This document shows positions 1 to 9,314 of a stretch of 64,000 bases of DNA, one piece after another (within the stretch, counting starts at the first letter, position 1; each line of letters opens with the position of its first letter). Made by a program: the position numbers and the translations under genes. The notes under the pieces were generated by a model. The model searched no databases, was not told the origin of the DNA, and saw only the letters and a program-made list of their open reading frames with translations. This DNA is from Treponema sp. (GTDB taxonomy: Bacteria; Spirochaetota; Spirochaetia; Treponematales; Breznakiellaceae): positions 1 to 64,000 of the forward strand of contig WQYB01000002.1 in assembly GCA_009781475.1 (NCBI GenBank). The letters are read 5' to 3'.

Positions 1-158
1 AATGGAAAGTGCTCTAAACCGTCAAGTGTTCTTAGAAAAGAAACAGCAGCAACGCTTAAAACGAATATTAATCCAAGTATAAAACGTACCTTGTTTATCA
101 GTTTTTCACCTTCGTATTCGTCTTTAGTGATTTTTTCATTAATTTCCAAATTAGTCAT
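1..158 (-). CDS. Partial membrane sensor, N-terminal part only
   Basis: The ATG at 158-156 is preceded by AGAGGT at good spacing, and the frame stays open to the window edge. The 52 visible residues hold a charged N-terminus followed by a membrane segment (LGLIFVLSVAAVSFL). They align without gaps to the N-terminus of the receptor at 4312-5844: both share a GEKL motif, then a hydrophobic helix ending in S-F-x-R, then a G-x-x-H-x-P motif. It is therefore probably a paralogue using the same multi-span membrane sensor region, and it follows the cyclase gene by 22 bp in the same operon. Its output domain lies outside the window, so whether it is another chemoreceptor or a different enzyme cannot be said. 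Confidence 0.7.
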   Translation of the reverse strand, partial: MTNLEINEKITKDEYEGEKLINKVRFILGLIFVLSVAAVSFLRTLDGLEHFP

Positions 159-180
159 AATTTACCTCTTTGTTTTATTT

Positions 181-2079
181 CTATTTATCAGTTAAAGTTA
201 TAACTCCATCCCAATTATCAGGCGGTGGATTATTTTCATAATTATTTACTCTTTCAATATACAATTTAGAAAGAAAATCATTGCTATCTGCTTCAAGAGC
301 TTTTGTAAAATATTCCCTTGCAAGTTTCCATTCACGCATATAAAAAACCTGAAGCCCTTTATTGTAATTAATCAGTGTTTCCCTATTAATTAATAATGCA
401 GAAACAGATGGCAATTCGATTAAATCGCCTGATCGCAGTTTATTTCCGTCAGTACCCTTAAAACCGGAATGTACAGCATAAATACCTACAGGTTTATTTT
501 TACCTTTTACACGAACATTGTCGATTTTCCTGAATAAGAATTTATCTTTAGCCGCTTCGTGTACATTTTCTGTTACAATTACCGGATAACGGTAAACTTT
601 TGAAAGACTTTCTACACGAGAAGCCAAATTTACGGTATCTCCGATTATTGTAAAATCCATTTTGTTCTGAAAACCAATATTACCTAAAATACATTCGCCG
701 CAGTTTATTCCGATGCCTATTTCTATTTTTTCTTTTGACAAAATTGAACCTTCATCGTTTATAACTTCCATTGCTGCTATCATTTTTACTGCCGCTCTGA
801 TGGCATTTTCCGGAGAATTATCAAGAGTTTGAAAAGCTCCAAAAACAGCCATGATAGCATCTCCGATAAATTTATCAATATGACCGCTTTCTGATAATAT
901 TTCGTTTCCCATCTTTGAAAAATATGTATTCAAAAAATCTACAACGCTTTGAGCGTCAGATTTTTCAGAAAGATCCGTAAAATCTCTTATATCGCTGAAA
1001 AGAACAGAAATATTCCTGTTTTCACTCATCTGCGCTTTTCTGTATGTATCGCTTATTATTTCATCCATTACGTCAGCAGGTACATAACGGGCGAACGCAA
1101 TGCGGGTATTTTTTTGAAGTTCGTTTATTTCAAACATGGAAAGAGCGTTAGCGATAACCGGAGCAGCAGCGCCGCAGAATACATTAATATTTTCCATGAT
1201 AATGGGTGAAAAATAATCGTTTAAGGTATTTGCAATATGAATTGTAGCGAAATTATCTCCGGCTATTGTTAAAGGTAAAGATACATAAGATACAATATTT
1301 TTTTCATTATTTCCGTTAGAGTTAAAATTTACTGTATTATTGGATGTAAATTTATAATCTGTAAAAATATTATTAAAATCTGACATGCAAATGCCGGAAA
1401 AATTATCGGATATTTCTTTTGTAAAGCCGCTGAAATTTGATGAGTATGTATACAAGATTCTATTGTTTCCGCGTATTAATAAAGAAACAATTTCAGTTTC
1501 ACATACAGTACGAAGAAGATCAAAAATACCGTTTGCTACCATTTCCATGGAATGAACTTTGCTTGACAGTTCAGTTAAAAGACCGATAATAGTTGTTTGA
1601 AATAATTTATTGTCCAAAAGATTATTTACAATTTCTATTATCGAATCATTATTAATTTTTTTACTTTCACGTTCAATTGCTTTAAAATCAATTTCTTGGG
1701 AAGAAGAAAGAATTTCATCTGCAGATTTTAATAAAGGAGCAAGGTTATCAGGTGATTTTTCGATATAAAGATCAGCTCCTGCCTGGCTGCCCCAAAATTT
1801 ATCTTTTGTTTCATCTAATGATGTAAACATTATAACAGGAATTGTTTTGGTATTTTTACGTGATTTTAATAGTCTTGTTACCTGATAACCTTTAAAAAGA
1901 GGCATTTCAATATCTGTTATTATAAGATGGGGAAGAAATGAATAAACTTTTTTTATGCCTTCAAAGCCGTTTACGGCTCTTTCAATAATATATTTTGAAG
2001 TATCAAATGAAGTAATTAGCATATCTGCGAAAATATCAGAATCTTCAAGTATTAATATTCTTTTTTGCTCAACGTTCAT
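181..2079 (-). CDS. Response regulator with GAF and class III nucleotide cyclase domains
   Basis: Predicted output enzyme of the chemosensory operon. Residues 1-125 form a receiver domain with acidic pair E12/D13, phospho-acceptor D56 (TDIEMP), a Thr/Ser switch (FTS) and the EKS lysine. Residues about 150-320 look like a GAF domain. Residues about 350-530 form a class III cyclase: FSDIRDF carries the first metal Asp, DKFIGDAIMAVFG the second metal Asp and the purine-selecting Lys, and VNLASR the transition-state Asn and Arg. The second purine position is Thr (DFTIIGD), a pattern known in bacterial adenylate cyclases, so cAMP is the likely product. A TPR-like tail ends the protein. GGAGG precedes the ATG, and the first 11 bp overlap the end of cheA. 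Phosphorylation of D56 by the neighbouring CheA is an inference. Confidence 0.9.
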   Translation of the reverse strand: MNVEQKRILILEDSDIFADMLITSFDTSKYIIERAVNGFEGIKKVYSFLPHLIITDIEMPLFKGYQVTRLLKSRKNTKTIPVIMFTSLDETKDKFWGSQAGADLYIEKSPDNLAPLLKSADEILSSSQEIDFKAIERESKKINNDSIIEIVNNLLDNKLFQTTIIGLLTELSSKVHSMEMVANGIFDLLRTVCETEIVSLLIRGNNRILYTYSSNFSGFTKEISDNFSGICMSDFNNIFTDYKFTSNNTVNFNSNGNNEKNIVSYVSLPLTIAGDNFATIHIANTLNDYFSPIIMENINVFCGAAAPVIANALSMFEINELQKNTRIAFARYVPADVMDEIISDTYRKAQMSENRNISVLFSDIRDFTDLSEKSDAQSVVDFLNTYFSKMGNEILSESGHIDKFIGDAIMAVFGAFQTLDNSPENAIRAAVKMIAAMEVINDEGSILSKEKIEIGIGINCGECILGNIGFQNKMDFTIIGDTVNLASRVESLSKVYRYPVIVTENVHEAAKDKFLFRKIDNVRVKGKNKPVGIYAVHSGFKGTDGNKLRSGDLIELPSVSALLINRETLINYNKGLQVFYMREWKLAREYFTKALEADSNDFLSKLYIERVNNYENNPPPDNWDGVITLTDK

Positions 2080-4321
2080 TTACACCTCCGATTAGCTGCT
2101 GTACATTTTCAATTAAATTATTATTATTAAATGAATTTTTTAGTATATACCGGGAGGCTCCGAGACTAAATGCGCGTTTTTGCTCTTCATCATTGGCAAT
2201 GGAAGATATAACAATAATCGGTATTTTAGACAATTCTTCGTTCTTTTTTAAATTTTCAATAAGCATAAACCCGTCCATTACAGGCATATTTAAATCTGTA
2301 CAGATTAAATCATATTGTTTTTGCTTGGCAGCTTTTAGAGCCTGCGCTCCGTCTGCTGCTGTATCAACATAATATCCTTCCGATTGAAGAATTTCACTTT
2401 CAATTTCACGGGTGGGAAGAGAATCATCAACAACCAAAATTGATTTTCTCAGTTTTTCATATTCGATATTACGTTTTTTAATGTCCAAAGCCTTGATTCT
2501 TTTTGCCATTTTTATAACTGTCGGAATATGTAAAACACTTACCATTTCATAATCTTCATTTAGTACGATACCGGAAAACACATTAATATTTTCCATAAAT
2601 GCTGGCATTGTTTTAAGGATAACAGATCTCATTGAATCGATGTTATCAACTGCTAATGCGGCGATGTCATCGTAAGAACGGATGATAACTATAAAAAGTA
2701 TATCATTAGGTGAAATTATATCTTCCTTAATTTGCAGTATTTGGCTTAAATAATATAATTTTATTATTCGATCGTTGTATTTAATCTCGGGACGATCAAC
2801 AACTGTAATAATATCTTCACGGTTTAAAAGAAGTATATTATCGACAAAGTTGGAAGGTATTATAAAATTAATTCCTGCGCATACAACCGGAAATCCCATT
2901 AAAGCGGCTATAGATAAAGGAACCATAATTGTGAAAGTAGTGCCTTCACCCTGAGTGCTTTCTACAACAATACTTCCTTTTAATGCTTCAACGCTTTCAC
3001 GGACAACATCCATTCCAACGCCTCTTCCGGAAACATTACTTACATTACCTGACGTAGAAAATCCGCTTTGAAAAATGAAGTTTGTAAGATCTTCTTTTGA
3101 AAGGCCGGCTGCAGCAGCTTCTGCGATAAAACCTTCCCTTACGGCTTTTTGTCTTATTTTTTCATGATCAATACCTCTGCCGTCATCGCAGATCATAATC
3201 TTCATACTTCCGCTTTCACGGGAACATATTATGGATAGTTTTCCTGCTTCATTTTTACCGCATGCGATACGTTCCTGAGGTTGTTCGATACCGTGATCAA
3301 TTGCGTTACGAACCATGTGCATAATAACTTCAGATAATGATTCGATTATATTTTTATCTATTTCATTTTCTTTGCCTTCGATGGAAAGCTGAACATTTTT
3401 ATTTAATTCTTCCGATAAATGATATATATAACGCGGATAACTGTCAAAAATTGTAGAAATGGGAAGGGTACGCAGTGATATTACGCTGTCATAAGCTCCT
3501 CTTACATGATTTCCTGCGTCTATTGCGTAATTTCTTAATGAAGATGATAGTTTTTCACTTGATCTTTCAATTTTTCTGAATTCAGAAGATAAAACCGGAT
3601 CAAGTTTTGCAATTTCTTTTAATTTTTTTGAAAAAACTTTTATATTACTTGTAATTGATGCGCTGTCCTGTGAAATACTTTTAGCTGAAATTTCCAAAAC
3701 TTGTAATGAAGCGATACTTTTAATAATTCCGTCAATTTTATCAAGAGAAAGACGGATTGATTCTGATTTTGCTTCTTTTTGTTTTTTAGATTTTAAAATA
3801 GCGTTTATTTGCTCTTGATCCATAAGTTCATCAGATGAATCATCATTTTCTATATTTTCTGTTTGCTCTTTTTCCTTTACTGATAATTGGAAAGATGTTT
3901 CAGTGCCGGTATTTGATTTAGGAATTGTAAATTCTTCATTTGAGGAAACCAAATTCAAATTCTTTACAAATTCATTTACATCTATATCATCGTTTTTTGT
4001 TTGTAATAATTCTACAAAGCCGGATTTTAATAAGTCTAAAGAAGACAGAACCAGTTTGACAATATTTTCTGAAAAACCGATTCTCTGTTCTCTTAAAGCT
4101 ACAAAAACATTTTCCAAAGAATGAGTTAATTCTTCCAAACGCTTAAATTCGAGCATTCTCGATGATCCTTTAAGCGTATGTAAAGCTCTCAATACAGTAG
4201 CAAGATCATCATCTACGGATATACCGTCTTTTATATCAAAAACCAAAGATTCGACAAGGCTGATATTCTCAAGACCTTCGTCAACAAATTTCCTGATATA
4301 TTTTTCTTTATCTATTGCCAT
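2069..4321 (-). CDS. cheA: Hybrid chemotaxis histidine kinase CheA with C-terminal receiver
   Basis: Autophosphorylating kinase of a chemoreceptor array. An Hpt domain comes first, with H48 in LHTLKGSSRM. A P2 response-regulator docking domain is not evident; a charged linker (about 115-190) occupies its place. The dimerisation helices follow, then the ATPase core with N box (MVRNAIDHG), G1 (DDGRGID) and G2 (GRGVGMDVV), a CheW-like P5 domain, and a full receiver at about 625-745 (VVDDS, TDLNMP, ISS, K). The C-terminal receiver is typical of WspE/FrzE/PilL-like kinases, not of the flagellar CheA. It overlaps the receptor upstream by 10 bp and the cyclase gene downstream by 11 bp, which implies tight coupling. 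The fused receiver may be a phosphate sink or an adaptation site. Confidence 0.95.
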   Translation of the reverse strand: MAIDKEKYIRKFVDEGLENISLVESLVFDIKDGISVDDDLATVLRALHTLKGSSRMLEFKRLEELTHSLENVFVALREQRIGFSENIVKLVLSSLDLLKSGFVELLQTKNDDIDVNEFVKNLNLVSSNEEFTIPKSNTGTETSFQLSVKEKEQTENIENDDSSDELMDQEQINAILKSKKQKEAKSESIRLSLDKIDGIIKSIASLQVLEISAKSISQDSASITSNIKVFSKKLKEIAKLDPVLSSEFRKIERSSEKLSSSLRNYAIDAGNHVRGAYDSVISLRTLPISTIFDSYPRYIYHLSEELNKNVQLSIEGKENEIDKNIIESLSEVIMHMVRNAIDHGIEQPQERIACGKNEAGKLSIICSRESGSMKIMICDDGRGIDHEKIRQKAVREGFIAEAAAAGLSKEDLTNFIFQSGFSTSGNVSNVSGRGVGMDVVRESVEALKGSIVVESTQGEGTTFTIMVPLSIAALMGFPVVCAGINFIIPSNFVDNILLLNREDIITVVDRPEIKYNDRIIKLYYLSQILQIKEDIISPNDILFIVIIRSYDDIAALAVDNIDSMRSVILKTMPAFMENINVFSGIVLNEDYEMVSVLHIPTVIKMAKRIKALDIKKRNIEYEKLRKSILVVDDSLPTREIESEILQSEGYYVDTAADGAQALKAAKQKQYDLICTDLNMPVMDGFMLIENLKKNEELSKIPIIVISSIANDEEQKRAFSLGASRYILKNSFNNNNLIENVQQLIGGVNER

Positions 4322-5844
4322 ATATCTTTTCCGGTGTTTATTTTATTTTTTATCAATGATTCAAGTTGTTGCATCAATTGAACAAGCTCTTCAGCAGATG
4401 ATGTTACAACTCTTGTTGATTGAATAAAGTTCGTAAGTCCGCTGGCGATATCTGTTATGGCGATGTTAATTTGTTTTGTTGATTTTTGCTGTTTTTGGCT
4501 TGATATTGTTATTGTCTGTGCCTGATTTGCTGTTACTTCGGCTCCATTTCGAATTTCCCTGAAAATATTTTCCAGTTCTTTTATTAAGTTGTTGCCCTGA
4601 TTAATTTTGATGGAACTTTCTTTACTGGATTTGATTAATGAAGTTGAGGAGTTTTGAATATCATTTGCCTGTTTACGAATTTCTTTTGTAAGAGCGGAAA
4701 TATCATCAGCAAGACGGTTAACTTCGGTTGAAACTACAGAAAAACGTTTGCCGTGTTCACCTGCACTGGCAGCTTCCAGTGCAGCGTTAAATGCAATTAC
4801 TTTTGTTTGATCGGTAATTGCGTTAATTGTTTCGATAATGTCGTGTATTTTTGTTATTTTATTTCCCAGTGTATTAATACCGGAAATAACATCGTCATTT
4901 TTGTTTTTTATCTCTTCAAATTGCCCTACATTCTGTTCAAGTAAGTTAAACCCGAGATTTACATCATTCTCCATTTTTGTCGCAATAGATGAAACACTTG
5001 AAGTTTTTTCTGCTATTTCGATGGCTATTTGAGTGTTTTCATTTATCGTACTTTCAATTTCCTGAACACTTGCTGCCTGATTGTTTGCAGTAGAAAAAAT
5101 TTCTTTGGAAGATGAAAATATTTTATCTGTAGTATTTTGAATGGTAACAGCCATACCTTGAGTTTGTTCATCTGTTTTTGCTGCAGCTTCTGCCGCTTTG
5201 CTGTGTGTATTTACATAAGTGCTGAAAAGTGAAATGTGGCGTTTGCAGGCAAAACCGGTGATAGTTCCTGCTATTATAATACCGAAAATATGAAACAATT
5301 CGTTGTAAAGCGGAAAACGGAAAGTTACTACATTAGAATTAATAACAGCCGAGTAAGGAAGGTCGAGTGCACTGCCGTTAGCAAAAATAACAACCAATAA
5401 ACAAATACCTGCATATATACCTGAAATAACAGAACAGCGCACGCTGAACCTGAAAGCTCCAAGCAAAATAAGCATTATATAAAACTGAATTTGAATGGAA
5501 AGATAAATGATAGGAGGGCATACTTCAGGATAAGTGCACGTAACCCATATACAGGCGCTGATACAGGTCATGTCAATAATTACAAATATATATTTAAATG
5601 TACTGTGAAGTTTTTCTCTTTTCCGTAAAATTAAAAATAGGAAAATTGAGTATATAAAAAAGATTACAGTGCTGTAATGAGCCCGCATGGGAAGATGTCC
5701 GTAGCCTTCCATATCTCTTACAAACGAAATTGCAGGCAGACTGAGTAAATAAATAGCAGAAAGCATTAAACGGAAAACACTTATCAGTTTTTCGCCTTTT
5801 GAATCATCAAGGTTAATTTGGTCTTTAAAATTTCTACTGTTCAT
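4312..5844 (-). CDS. Chemoreceptor with six-span membrane sensor region
   Basis: Methyl-accepting chemotaxis protein without a periplasmic ligand domain. About six hydrophobic segments fill residues 22-205, and a cytoplasmic coiled-coil signalling domain fills the rest. The hairpin tip departs from the usual consensus: it reads DQTKVIAFNAALEAASAGE where most receptors have Q-T-N-L-L-A-L-N-A-A-I-E-A-A-R-A-G-E. The membrane region suggests sensing of a membrane or intracellular state, but no ligand can be named. SD AAGGAT lies in front of the ATG. It is the second of two receptors in the operon, and its membrane half is shared by the partial gene at the left window edge. Confidence 0.92.
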   Translation of the reverse strand: MNSRNFKDQINLDDSKGEKLISVFRLMLSAIYLLSLPAISFVRDMEGYGHLPMRAHYSTVIFFIYSIFLFLILRKREKLHSTFKYIFVIIDMTCISACIWVTCTYPEVCPPIIYLSIQIQFYIMLILLGAFRFSVRCSVISGIYAGICLLVVIFANGSALDLPYSAVINSNVVTFRFPLYNELFHIFGIIIAGTITGFACKRHISLFSTYVNTHSKAAEAAAKTDEQTQGMAVTIQNTTDKIFSSSKEIFSTANNQAASVQEIESTINENTQIAIEIAEKTSSVSSIATKMENDVNLGFNLLEQNVGQFEEIKNKNDDVISGINTLGNKITKIHDIIETINAITDQTKVIAFNAALEAASAGEHGKRFSVVSTEVNRLADDISALTKEIRKQANDIQNSSTSLIKSSKESSIKINQGNNLIKELENIFREIRNGAEVTANQAQTITISSQKQQKSTKQINIAITDIASGLTNFIQSTRVVTSSAEELVQLMQQLESLIKNKINTGKDIWQ

Positions 5845-5853
5845 AAATAATCC

Positions 5854-7797
5854 TTATTTTTCAGTTGTGTATTTCATTAAAGTTTCTTTTAACTCTAATG
5901 ACATATTGTTAAGTTTATCTACAGCGGCAGATGTCATATTGGTAGCTGATACAAACTGGTTAACGCCGGTAGATATTTCTTTTAATGCTGTAAACACTTG
6001 AGCAGAAGCATATTCCTGCTGTTTGCTTAAGCTGGATATTTGCTGAGAACGTATTGCGACATTCTGAGAAACATCAACAATGCTTTCAAAGACTTCTTTT
6101 TGTTCAACCATCCTGTTATAACCTGTATCAATGGCTTGTGTTCCGCTGTTTGCTTCTGTTAAAAGAGTCTTTGACGCTTCCTGTAATTCCGATATTTTTT
6201 CTTTTATTTCAGATGCTGATGCTACAACGTTATCTGCAAAACGCCTGATTTCGCTTGCTACAACTGAAAAACGCGATCCTGCTTCGCCGGAAGATGACGC
6301 TTCCAATGTCGCATTAAAAGCTATAAGTTTTGTATGGTCTGCAATAGTATCAATAAGCAGAATTGATTCATCAATTCTGGAAAGCATGTCTGTAAGGTTT
6401 CTTATAATATCGATTATTTTTGCATTTTGATTGCGTATATCGAGCATCATGTCTTCATTAACATCACGAAGATCAGCTCCTCTTCGGCTTAGTTCCTGGG
6501 TTTGCGCAGCAAGGGACGCAACTTCTTCTGTTTTTTCCGATGCTTGAGCAGTAAGATTTTTGTTGTTTTCCATTGTGCTGATAATTTCTGCTACGCTGGC
6601 TGATTGTTCGTTTGCTGTTGTTGTTATTTCTATTGCTGAGGTTGACAGTTCCAATACAGCAGATGATACCATCGAAGTATTACTGTTAAACGCATTAAAT
6701 GTTGATTTTAACCTTGTTAAAAAAACATTCATAGCATTCATTAAATCACCCATTTCATCATTGGATACAGCATTAAGCTGTACGTTAAGATCATTGTTAT
6801 TAAGCTGTTTGAATATTTTAAGAATATCCTTTAATGGGCGGTTCAGCATGAAATATGTAAAAATAATTGAAATGCCGATTGAAACTGCAAAAATTAAAAC
6901 GAATAAAAGAATTATATTCCAAAGGATATTATTGGGTTCGGCATAAATAGCGGAATCAGGCGTCATGGAAACTAGCTGCCAGTTCGCATAAGGTACTGTT
7001 GCTGCAAAAAAATTATAATTGCTTTCCTGAAAATGAAGAGTATCATATAAAAGAACTCTTTCGTAATATTGTTCAATATTTTTTTCTGCAAAGAAATTAT
7101 CTAACATTATTTTTTGCTGGTTTGGATTGGTTATGTACAAACCTTTATTGTTAAGGAGAAATATTTGCTGCTCCGGGAAAACCAGAGTACGGTTTATTTC
7201 TTCATTAAGTTTTGTAACAAGCATATCCACAGCTATTACTCCGATGTCCCTGCCTTGTCCGTCAAATACAACTCTTGATATGGAAATGATAGTTTCGCCT
7301 GTTTTTGCATCAAGGAAAGGTTCAGAAAAAGCTATATTACCAGCAGCTTCTTTTGCATTTATAAACCAGGGACGAACTCTTTGATCCCATTCTTCGTACT
7401 CAGGTATCCAAACAGGACTTGCTATCCAGTAACCGCCGCTTTCATTCCATTTATTATTACTGGAAAAATACAATAAATCTATTTCCGGCATTTTATCTAT
7501 TAAATTACCAAAATAACCGGACATATCTTCTATATTGTTAAGCCCCTGATCAAATAATGCGCCTATTCCATAACTTGCATTGTCAAGCAAATCAGCATAC
7601 CTGTTCAGCATAGAAATTATTTCGCCCCTGAAATTTTCTATACTTTTTTCAACATTGGTTTTTGCCAGCGTATAACTTATCGAAAATAAATTATATAAAA
7701 AAATGGCTGAAAAAATACCGGTGTTAAGAACTATAATCAGAAGTACAACAAGCGTAAATTTTATTGTAAATGTAAATCTTATCTTTTTATTTTTCAT
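5854..7797 (-). CDS. Chemoreceptor with dCache sensor domain
   Basis: Transmembrane receptor. A first membrane helix (about 10-35) is followed by a periplasmic region of about 250 residues with dCache hallmarks: VRPWF, then SEPFLDAKTGE, then a V-I-A-V-D-M strand. A second helix lies near residue 295-320, then a HAMP-like stretch and a signalling domain. In the amino-acid-binding dCache motif, as I recall it from PctA-type sensors, the Arg, Trp and Asp positions are present but two Tyr positions read Trp and Phe, so amino-acid binding is possible but not secure. The hairpin tip (ADHTKLIAFNATLEASSSGE) shares the unusual TK-x-IAFNA core with its neighbour. I start at ATG 7797 with GAGG just upstream; a GTG two codons earlier is the alternative. 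Confidence 0.93.
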   Translation of the reverse strand: MKNKKIRFTFTIKFTLVVLLIIVLNTGIFSAIFLYNLFSISYTLAKTNVEKSIENFRGEIISMLNRYADLLDNASYGIGALFDQGLNNIEDMSGYFGNLIDKMPEIDLLYFSSNNKWNESGGYWIASPVWIPEYEEWDQRVRPWFINAKEAAGNIAFSEPFLDAKTGETIISISRVVFDGQGRDIGVIAVDMLVTKLNEEINRTLVFPEQQIFLLNNKGLYITNPNQQKIMLDNFFAEKNIEQYYERVLLYDTLHFQESNYNFFAATVPYANWQLVSMTPDSAIYAEPNNILWNIILLFVLIFAVSIGISIIFTYFMLNRPLKDILKIFKQLNNNDLNVQLNAVSNDEMGDLMNAMNVFLTRLKSTFNAFNSNTSMVSSAVLELSTSAIEITTTANEQSASVAEIISTMENNKNLTAQASEKTEEVASLAAQTQELSRRGADLRDVNEDMMLDIRNQNAKIIDIIRNLTDMLSRIDESILLIDTIADHTKLIAFNATLEASSSGEAGSRFSVVASEIRRFADNVVASASEIKEKISELQEASKTLLTEANSGTQAIDTGYNRMVEQKEVFESIVDVSQNVAIRSQQISSLSKQQEYASAQVFTALKEISTGVNQFVSATNMTSAAVDKLNNMSLELKETLMKYTTEK

Positions 7798-7809
7798 ATA
7801 CACCTCGTT

Positions 7810-9312
7810 TTATGTTAATTTTTTTTCAAGAATCCTTAAAAAGTAATCGGGAGAAAATCCTCCCATAAAACATTCGTAATTATGTTCACCTGTATGCTTT
7901 TGTTTTAATAATAATTCAATGCTTTCAATTGTTTTTTTAATTTTATATTCATGTCTGGTTTTATTGCCGTCAGATGTTAGGCAGGAAATTCTATAAAAAG
8001 CAGGCCAGAAAAATTTGTTTTTAATTGCTGCTTCATAATAATGTTTTTCGGCTTCTTCATAAATATTTTGTAAAAAATAATATTCTCCCCGTAAAAAATT
8101 TGTGTAAGGCGATGTATTATTTTTTTCCAAAAGTGATAAAATAATACCGGCTTTTTTAAAATCCTGTTTATTTAATAAATTCATAATACATGCTGCAAGG
8201 CTGCTTCCTGAAACAAGATTTATTTTATCGCTTTCCAATGCATTAATTACAGATTCGGTATTCTTTACACCTTCATCTGTTTTAATTATTTCAGTAATTT
8301 CTGCGCAATTTACAGATAAAGTTTCAGTTTTTTTTATAATATGTATTTTTTCATTATCAGTTTTTTCTGGTTTTAATTTAGTTTTGGTTTTAGTTTTAAT
8401 TTCTACAGTTTGTTTTTTAACTGGTTTAAATTCATATCCGGAATTAATACTTGTTTTTTGAAAATAAAAAACATCTGATGAAAAACGGTTTAAAAGAAGA
8501 GGATGATCTACTGATGCAGTTTCAGAAACTCCAAGGAAAAGAATTCCATTATTAAAAAGTGATTCAGCAAGATTATTTAATACAGACAGCCTGTTTTTTG
8601 TAGAAAAATAAATTAATGAATTTCTGAAAAATATTATATCATATTGTTTTTCAAGACCGCGCATAATATTATGGGAAAAAAAATGTACTTTACTGCGGAT
8701 ACTCTGCGATACTATAAATTCATTGTTATCAGGTATAATATATAAGTCCAGAATATGTTTCCAGGGAGTTATATCTGAACGTATAGTGTTTAATGTGTAT
8801 CTTGCGCTTTTTGCTGTTTCAATTGCATCTGCGTTTATATCAAAAGCGTCAATGGTAAAGTCAAAGTTATTTTCTTTTTTTGAATAATATTCAAGGAGCA
8901 TTGCTATACTATACGCTTCACATCCAATAGAAACAGCGGCACTGCATACTTTTAAAGGACGTCCTAATTTTGCAAAGTCAGGCAGCATATTTATTAATAA
9001 ATTAAAATGCGCTCCTTCCCTGAAAAAATAAGTTTCATTTATGGTTAAATATTTAGAGATATTATATATCTGCTCGCGGGATGTAAGCAGGTATTCATAA
9101 GCAGCAGGATTTTCAATAAATGAAGCGCCGCAATAATTTATAAGATAATTATTAAGATTTTTAAGGCCGTCGGCTGTTGCTTTTATTCCAAGTATTTGAT
9201 CAATGCGGTAATAAAGAAATAATAACGCAGGATTAGAAAGAACTTCCGCGGGAACATCAGAAATTAATTCGAAGGCATCTGTTGTTTTTAACAAAGGATC
9301 AGATGAAGGCAA
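7810..9312 (-). CDS. cheR: CheR-type receptor methyltransferase with TPR extension
   Basis: SAM-dependent methyltransferase expected to methylate receptor glutamates, opposing the adjacent CheB. The N-terminal helical domain carries TINETYFFRE, a CheR signature. The SAM fold follows, with a degenerate glycine motif (CSAAVSIGCEAYSIAM), the DINADAIETA acidic strand and an FFRNSLIYF segment. After about residue 290 comes a Lys/Thr-rich low-complexity linker (repeated K-T), then TPR-like helices (about 385-480). The TPR tail is the arrangement of WspC/FrzF-type CheR proteins. Start: TTG 9312, nine bases after AGGAGG. The low-complexity stretch near 8380-8400 is a short repetitive tract that could vary in length between strains. 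Confidence 0.92.
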   Translation of the reverse strand: MPSSDPLLKTTDAFELISDVPAEVLSNPALLFLYYRIDQILGIKATADGLKNLNNYLINYCGASFIENPAAYEYLLTSREQIYNISKYLTINETYFFREGAHFNLLINMLPDFAKLGRPLKVCSAAVSIGCEAYSIAMLLEYYSKKENNFDFTIDAFDINADAIETAKSARYTLNTIRSDITPWKHILDLYIIPDNNEFIVSQSIRSKVHFFSHNIMRGLEKQYDIIFFRNSLIYFSTKNRLSVLNNLAESLFNNGILFLGVSETASVDHPLLLNRFSSDVFYFQKTSINSGYEFKPVKKQTVEIKTKTKTKLKPEKTDNEKIHIIKKTETLSVNCAEITEIIKTDEGVKNTESVINALESDKINLVSGSSLAACIMNLLNKQDFKKAGIILSLLEKNNTSPYTNFLRGEYYFLQNIYEEAEKHYYEAAIKNKFFWPAFYRISCLTSDGNKTRHEYKIKKTIESIELLLKQKHTGEHNYECFMGGFSPDYFLRILEKKLT

Positions 9313-9314
9313 TA

